From Ectobius pallidus (Eukaryota; Arthropoda; Insecta; Blattodea; Ectobiidae), in the NCBI GenBank assembly GCA_964059195.1, contig CAXKWD010000009.1:43743160-43807159 (forward strand): a stretch of 64,000 nucleotides of DNA, given 5' to 3'. The notes beneath the pieces were generated by a model, which was not told the origin of the DNA, ran no database searches, and saw nothing but the letters and a program-made list of their open reading frames with translations. Every line of letters starts with the position of its first letter. Positions within the stretch are counted from its first letter, which is position 1. Positions 58,401-64,000 of the stretch are shown piece after piece. Position numbers and translations under genes: made by a program.

Positions 58401-59744
58401 CGTCATTCATAGTATTAAAAACATTCCTCCAATCTCTTCTTGCACCTACTTCAATTCATTACATCCCAACATTGAGATCGTCTTTCTCTCCCGGTTCCTT
58501 TATATTGCACAATCACGTGATGCTTCTATAAGATTGTAATACAGAAACGCTCAGCATAAAAGCACAAAAATCACCGTGCATTTATCAAGTAAATAAATAA
58601 TTAACAATCAATTCATTAATGAGATGTGTCCAAGCTGTTACACGATTTATGAGCTACGGAGGGTGTCAGGCTGTACCAGGGCACACCCGGCACACACCGT
58701 AGCGACGTCTATGATTATGTCCTTATAAACCTGATGGTCGTTTTCAGACTATTCAAATGATGCATCAAAATAACCAAATTCTATAGGCATATATATGTGT
58801 GTGTGTGTGATAATAACTGTGCAAAGCACAATACAATTACAATAAAGCGATTCGTGTATAATATCCGGGAGGAAGGAGAAGGTGTTGTTAAAATTATGAT
58901 ATATGAGTCATTAAACATGCTGTAGACATTGAATTGTAGTATGATTGCAGTATTTATTATTTATATTGTGCCAATGTTTTAACAAGTCATAGGTTTAAGG
59001 TTTCAGGAACAAGATTTTATGTTTATAATGCCTGCTGAAGAACTACACTTTTCTTCTTTGTGTTATGGCGTGTCCGTAATGTATCAAACACGTCGTATTC
59101 TAATCAGGTCATTAAATTAACTGCATGATTTTTCTACAGTTAAACTTACATATTATTGGCTTATCGCCAAATCTAGAACCATCCCGCCATTAATAATCTT
59201 ATAACACATTTGAATGTTTTGTAAGCTCAAGCTCTGAAGCAAGTGTCAGCCAATGCACAATATTAAAATGATAAGCATACATATTTCTGTACTGTTATTA
59301 TCAGATTAATATATTATTTTATTTTGATGTAGTTGATGCCTAGCCTTGAGTTTATAAAGGACACATGAGCAAACTTTTTAGAACCTCTTATTTTATTTTA
59401 TATCCATCCTGCAGTTAAATTTAGATTTATTTTTATTTGCGTATTCTAATTAAAAATTCCTAGCGATATCTCTTCAGACATTTTCAGAAACAACAACGCG
59501 GGCTATTCTAACAATTACTAGAATATACACTCGTCTGAAAACGATAGCAACTTGATATACCGTTATGATATATGCTTTTAAACGCAATGAGCTAATTGAA
59601 TAGCCTATGGTGCGCTGAGCCTCAGATCTGGTATCACACATATGGAAAGAAATTGGTGGCTCTAAAGGGTTGTTTTCGATCAACAGCTTTCCTTCGACAG
59701 AGTCAGCACTGCATTCCAAAGGAGAAATGCTGCCTGGGTTATGG

Positions 59745-59789
<45 letters not shown>

Positions 59790-62503
59790 TATGTATGGTT
59801 ATATGTAGTCTATATATACTTGGTTATAGGCTATGTATTATGCATATATATGTATATTCACCATGACTTTATCACACTATTATTGTAAAAATCGTGTATT
59901 TCATACTGAAAGCGTACCATGGTCCCGTGGTCTAAACCGCGAAAGCAATAAATTCATACCTATGTTGTTGCGGCTCAGGGACTGAGTCCTCATGGACTCG
60001 CGCACTTAGGCCGCATCAAACCTATGTTATATCTAGATATTTATTGCTTTTGATGTTTACTGCAGAAAATGCTGCTGAGCCTGCGAGTTTTGATGTTCTT
60101 GATAAATAATTTCACTTTCCTTATAATGAGTGTTTTTATGCGTACAAGTTGAAAAGTCTTTTAGTGCTACCGAATTCCCAAAGCCCAAGCATATGTCTTT
60201 TTTTTAATTTATAAACACACACTATATTCTACTAGGCCTACATATGTGCAACCTGAAGCAAGGCTAGTCTAATAAATCCTATTCCATCGCACTCTATTTA
60301 CTAGAAAATTCTCGAATTATACAGAATCAATCTAGAATTCACTTACAGGGAGTTATAACCGATATAAAAATTAATCTTTAATTGGGGTGCAGACTGCAGT
60401 ATATTAGCTACGGAAGCAGACAGGAATTTCTTTCGGGATAACAAATTATCATAATTTAAAGGGCAAAGATATTCATCAAGCAGTACCGAGACTGCCATGA
60501 ATCTGTGTCTGGTGTCTCGAAGCTGAAGGTCTGGTAATCAGGTCCAGAGCACAGAGTTTCACCTTGAACGTTAAAAATGTCTCCAAGGAAGATAAAACAA
60601 ATGTTTTACAAAAACAAACGTGGCTACCTTCCATTCTACTATCCAATATTATTATCACAGACTTATATGCAAATGCTTTTTTCTCAGCTTCAAGGTTGAA
60701 TCTGCAGTCACAAAAGCCATTTGTAATTCATGAAGCAGTGGTATCCTGTTTTGTCATCCTTGCTTTGTATACAGTTCTCGGCGTCACCCGTTACTTCATA
60801 ACGGATTTCACTCGACAATCAGAATTTTACGATCTGTTTATTGGAATAATTCAATGTTTACAGCATTCAGCACCTCGACGTTCTAGATAGTAAAGTAAAA
60901 TAAAAAGGTTGAATGCCTCAAGGTATGTTCCTGAACTTGCAGCCAATTGCTAGTCTGAGAAGATTGGACTGGAATTGACAATGTAATAAACAGAGCAACC
61001 CTATAGCATAATATGCATAAAGAGCATAACAGGAATGATTTTTGGGTCTAAGGGTCTGGATAAAATAAGTTTTAAAAGGCCAATAGAGCATAATCTTTAA
61101 AAATAAAGCATAAAAACACAGTATGTAATATAAAGCATAATTCTTGGAAGCTTAACTGCCTGTTAAAAATCTAACAATAGGTTCAATGCAACAATTAAAA
61201 ATATTTACAGTGACAATAAACATCTTGTACTTAAAGTTTGCCGGTTTTATCGTCAGTGCACAATCTGAACTAGAGTTCCTTATGTTCAGAGTTCATTAAT
61301 TTTGAAAAGAAGTCCATTGTGCAAATACATATATGGAAAGTTTTATACACAGATCTCGGAAACAGAGTGATTGACATGGTGGTCCTAGCAGCACGTGTAC
61401 TAATACCTCAAGCATTGCAGTGTATGGAAATTTCAAAGGAAATCATGAAAGAAATGATGGAAGCATTCACTTAAAACTTGCAATAAATCAATCTCAACAG
61501 TATGGTACAAAGACTGAGAATGACATAGATGACTAGATTTTCATTCTTTAGCATAATTTTCTTATTGCAATGTGTTTGTGTATAATTTAACATTATTTTT
61601 CAAAGACAAACTTACATTACTGTTAGAAAAAATCATCTAAGATACTACATCTAAGATACTAATTGTCAAAAAGATTAAGCATAATTAAAACTATAGAGCG
61701 TAATGTGGATTGTTCAAGTCAAATTTTAAAGCACATTTTACAATAAAATACAGAATTTCAACTTTATCCAGAGACACGAATACTGGCAGAGGCTCAGAAG
61801 CCTATGTGAAATAGATTTTTATAACGGTGTTTGTTTGTTGTGATCAGGAATGCTACTTAGGTATCGTGTGCCTGAATTTTGCCCTGCGAGTATCTTTTTA
61901 CATGCCTACATTACATGGAAAGTGAACGTAGTTGAATATTTTTATACTTTAATATAGCCATACAGCCAGGAATTTAATTTTCATTGCTACTGACGTATAA
62001 ATACATCACCTTCAAAACTGTATAAAAACAGAGATATAAGATTCAAACAGTAATGATTTACGTTAAAATAATAGGAATTTCTTCCACATGATACTCTGGT
62101 CAGTCACAGAAACCATTACTGTACTTCGATTAAACATTCCTCATCAATTTTAAACTTAAAGCCCACTAATGATTTCACTTGATGACTTGTTTAATGTTTA
62201 TCAGTGTATAAATTCATCTCTGATAGGATTAAATTTACACTTACAGCTTTGTTCTTTTTGCGCAATTCTACACAAATTCCCTACCAATTTCTCTTTTTTC
62301 TTAACGGCTTACTACAGAAAAAAAAAGTTCAAATGCTACGAAGTAGTCCATGCCGTGGACAAATAGGGTTATATCGTCTCGTTGACATCACAAAGTTTAA
62401 TAGGGCATGAAGGGTGTAAATATTCTAGATTCTACAACATATTCGTTACGAAAGTTTCATATATATAAATATACATATATATGTATATAAGAAATAAATG
62501 GTT
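58401..62503. other. No gene recognised
   Basis: About 4 kb without a supportable gene. It holds a (TA)n tract at 59745-59787, TAGGCTA/TAGGCCTA motifs (about 59602, 59825, 60233), and a cluster of AGCATAA words at 61005-61140. The frame at 60564-60890 has no ATG; its hydrophobic stretch alone is not evidence of a protein. Confidence 0.4.
59745..59787. repeat. (TA)n microsatellite
   Basis: About 21 TA units. Confidence 0.97.
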
Positions 62504-62508
62504 GTCTC

Positions 62509-62559
<51 letters not shown>
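62504..62559. repeat. (TC)n microsatellite
   Basis: About 27 TC units with one interruption (CCC) near 62518. Confidence 0.97.
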
Positions 62560-62561
<2 letters not shown>

Positions 62562-62909
62562 ATACTAATACTACTACTACTTCTACTTCATCACATTAGG
62601 TCAAGGTTTATATTTTAGCTTTTTTGTACTAACAATATTTCTTAAAACTGCTTAGTATTATTTCGTAATTTTCTGTTCAGGCTATGTGAGAGCGGATTGT
62701 ATGCCTAAAAGGAACTCTTTAGTTCTAAGCTTACAGTCCTTAAAATAAAATAAATTAAATTCAGTTTTTTTAACTGTTTATCTCATTTTAGCAGAAATTA
62801 TCATTTTGACGTAAAATCTACCATAATAAGTTATGCCTTGTGAACATGTCCTTCAGTTTAAACTTCTTGCCGAATTTTACCCTTATTACCTGAACCACCG
62901 CCTCTAATA

Positions 62910-63621
62910 CAGTGAGTCCCACGCAAGAGTTGGCCAATGACGCAGGTTTCTGCGTCGCGGCTGGCACAGCTCCATCTCCCGAGCGATCGGGTGAAATATC
63001 TACGCAAATAATGCCGCGGTCGGTGTAATGATTCAGGTTCTCACATTTACATCTAAAATTACAATGAAAATAACCACGTACCTCATCACAAGAGATGTTG
63101 GAAATGTTCTCCTCTTGTATCCACACAATACTGGCACCTTTTTAGGAAATTTTCTTTCACGCGCATAAGTTCAGCTTCCAAGAAATAGTTAATTTATTTT
63201 GTGATGTTGTCTTTAAGTTCTTCTTATGTATGGGAAATTGACCTATACACTTTATTTTTCAAGTTTTCCCATAAATAATATTTACATACTGTTAGAAGAA
63301 CTTGAAGACAATATCACATAGGCCTATCACAAGAGAAATGAACTCTGTCTCGGAGGCTGAACTTATGCGCGTGAAAGAAAATTTCCTAAAAAGGTGCCAA
63401 TATTGTGTGGATGCAAGAGGAAAACATTTTCAACATCTCTTGTGATGAGGTACGTGGCTATTTTCATTGTAATTTTAACTGTAAATGTGAGAATCTGAAT
63501 AATTACACCGACCGCGGCATTATTAGCGTAGATATTTCACCCGATCGCTCGGGAGTTGGAGCTGTGCCAGCCGCGACGCAGAAACCCGCGTCATTGGCCA
63601 ACTCTTGCGTGGGACTCACTG
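62910..63621. mobile_element. 712-bp palindromic TA-flanked MITE
   Basis: The two arms (62910 to about 63225 and about 63297 to 63621) are inverted copies over more than 300 bp, with few mismatches. Ends CAGTGAGTCCCACGCAAGAG and its complement; TA on both sides (62908-62909, 63622-63623). A loop of about 70 bp contains a smaller ATGGGAAA/TTTCCCAT inverted repeat. CAGT ends with TA duplication point to Tc1/mariner mobilisation. Matching open frames in both arms (62818-63126 minus, 63405-63647 plus) reflect the repeat, not two genes. TAGGCCTA occurs in the right arm at about 63319. Confidence 0.88.
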
Positions 63622-63623
63622 TA

Positions 63624-64000
63624 GAAGCCTCAGTGATGCCTCCTTAAAATGTAATGCATACTGATGTTGAGTATGCAAGGGACGAAAAACTGCCTTTCAT
63701 GACTACATGACACCGTAGATCCCTACATGATCTCATTCTATAAATAAAACTAGAAAAAAATGGTGCCAGTGTTTTTAGTTATTCCCGCCCTTCAATAAAA
63801 TACTCACTTTCGGAAACCGTCTGTGTGGTAATGTTTGCACATCTTCTGCATGTCTGGAGTTTTTAAAGTTGTCTTGTTTTTATGGGATCAGATATTTGTA
63901 AATTAAATGTGTAGGTTTTTAGTCTTCCATGTTGACTATAAACTAAACTCTGAATAAACTTATATAACAAAACCTGCCATCAAATTGCTTGACCGTGAAC
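63624..64000. other. No gene recognised
   Basis: Nothing supportable in the last 377 bases. Confidence 0.45.

Noticed and set aside
59905..60010. SINE-like phrase near CATGGTCCCGTGGTCTAA
   Set aside because: An A-box-like start without a B box, duplication or tail; too weak to call.
60564..60890. 108-codon frame with a membrane-like segment
   Set aside because: No ATG; the start would be TTG. No motif or repeat conservation supports it.
7549..62559. CRISPR-like arrays in the repetitive tracts
   Set aside because: The tracts are simple microsatellites and one 21-bp coding repeat with no spacers, and the genome is clearly eukaryotic.
62818..63647. Two homologous 80-102-codon genes in opposite directions
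   Set aside because: They are the two arms of a palindromic MITE. The shared sequence is explained by the inverted repeat, and neither extends beyond it in a meaningful way.

Overview
The window looks like a gene-poor, AT-rich piece of a large animal genome, most likely an insect. The mobile elements (mariner, a Tc1-like element with a DUF4817-type N-terminus, RTE and I/Jockey LINEs, a Ty3/gypsy-type element, Helitrons, tRNA-derived SINEs) are typical of insects with big genomes such as cockroaches, termites or orthopteroids; the exact lineage is an inference. I found no intact host gene, no true tRNA or rRNA gene and no CRISPR array. Nearly every readable reading frame belongs to a transposable element and nearly all are broken.

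Layout. 1-6.9 kb: a minus-strand Helitron (1179-1911), a decayed mariner transposase (3957-4805) and unassigned DNA. 6.9-13.4 kb: a complete two-LTR, gypsy-like retrotransposon on the minus strand (6893-13431), flanked by CACT, with decayed gag, protease and the first part of RT but no RNase H or integrase. 13.7-14.9 kb: a non-autonomous pogo/Tigger-type element. 16.5-17.4 kb: a second Helitron. 18.3-24.2 kb: nested SINEs and MITEs. 24.3-34.0 kb: two Harbinger-type elements in direct tandem, sharing TTA target sites; the first copy has taken a Tc1-like transposon and a SINE, and the second copy gives the empty site for both. 34.6-36.0 kb: a third Helitron. 38-40.4 kb: inverted repeats of two families. 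42.7-45.9 kb: a 5'-truncated RTE LINE on the minus strand, split by a SINE-like insert with a 46-base poly(A). 48-54.7 kb: SINEs, a fourth Helitron and hAT-like ends. 55.7-58.4 kb: a decayed LINE with RNase H, interrupted by a second LINE in the opposite direction. 62.9-63.6 kb: a 712-bp palindromic TA-flanked MITE.

The most interesting signal is not a gene. The tandem Harbinger copies differ by several tiny insertions that sit after a TA and themselves end in TA (TA|GGC-TA, TA|GCC-TA, TA|GGCC-TA, TA|CCC-TA, TA|CCCGG-TA). The same strings, above all the palindrome TAGGCCTA, are strongly over-represented across the window yet seem absent from the best-preserved insertions. They look like excision footprints of TA-targeting cut-and-paste transposons, or another micro-insertion process that leaves TA-flanked 3-5-nt inserts.
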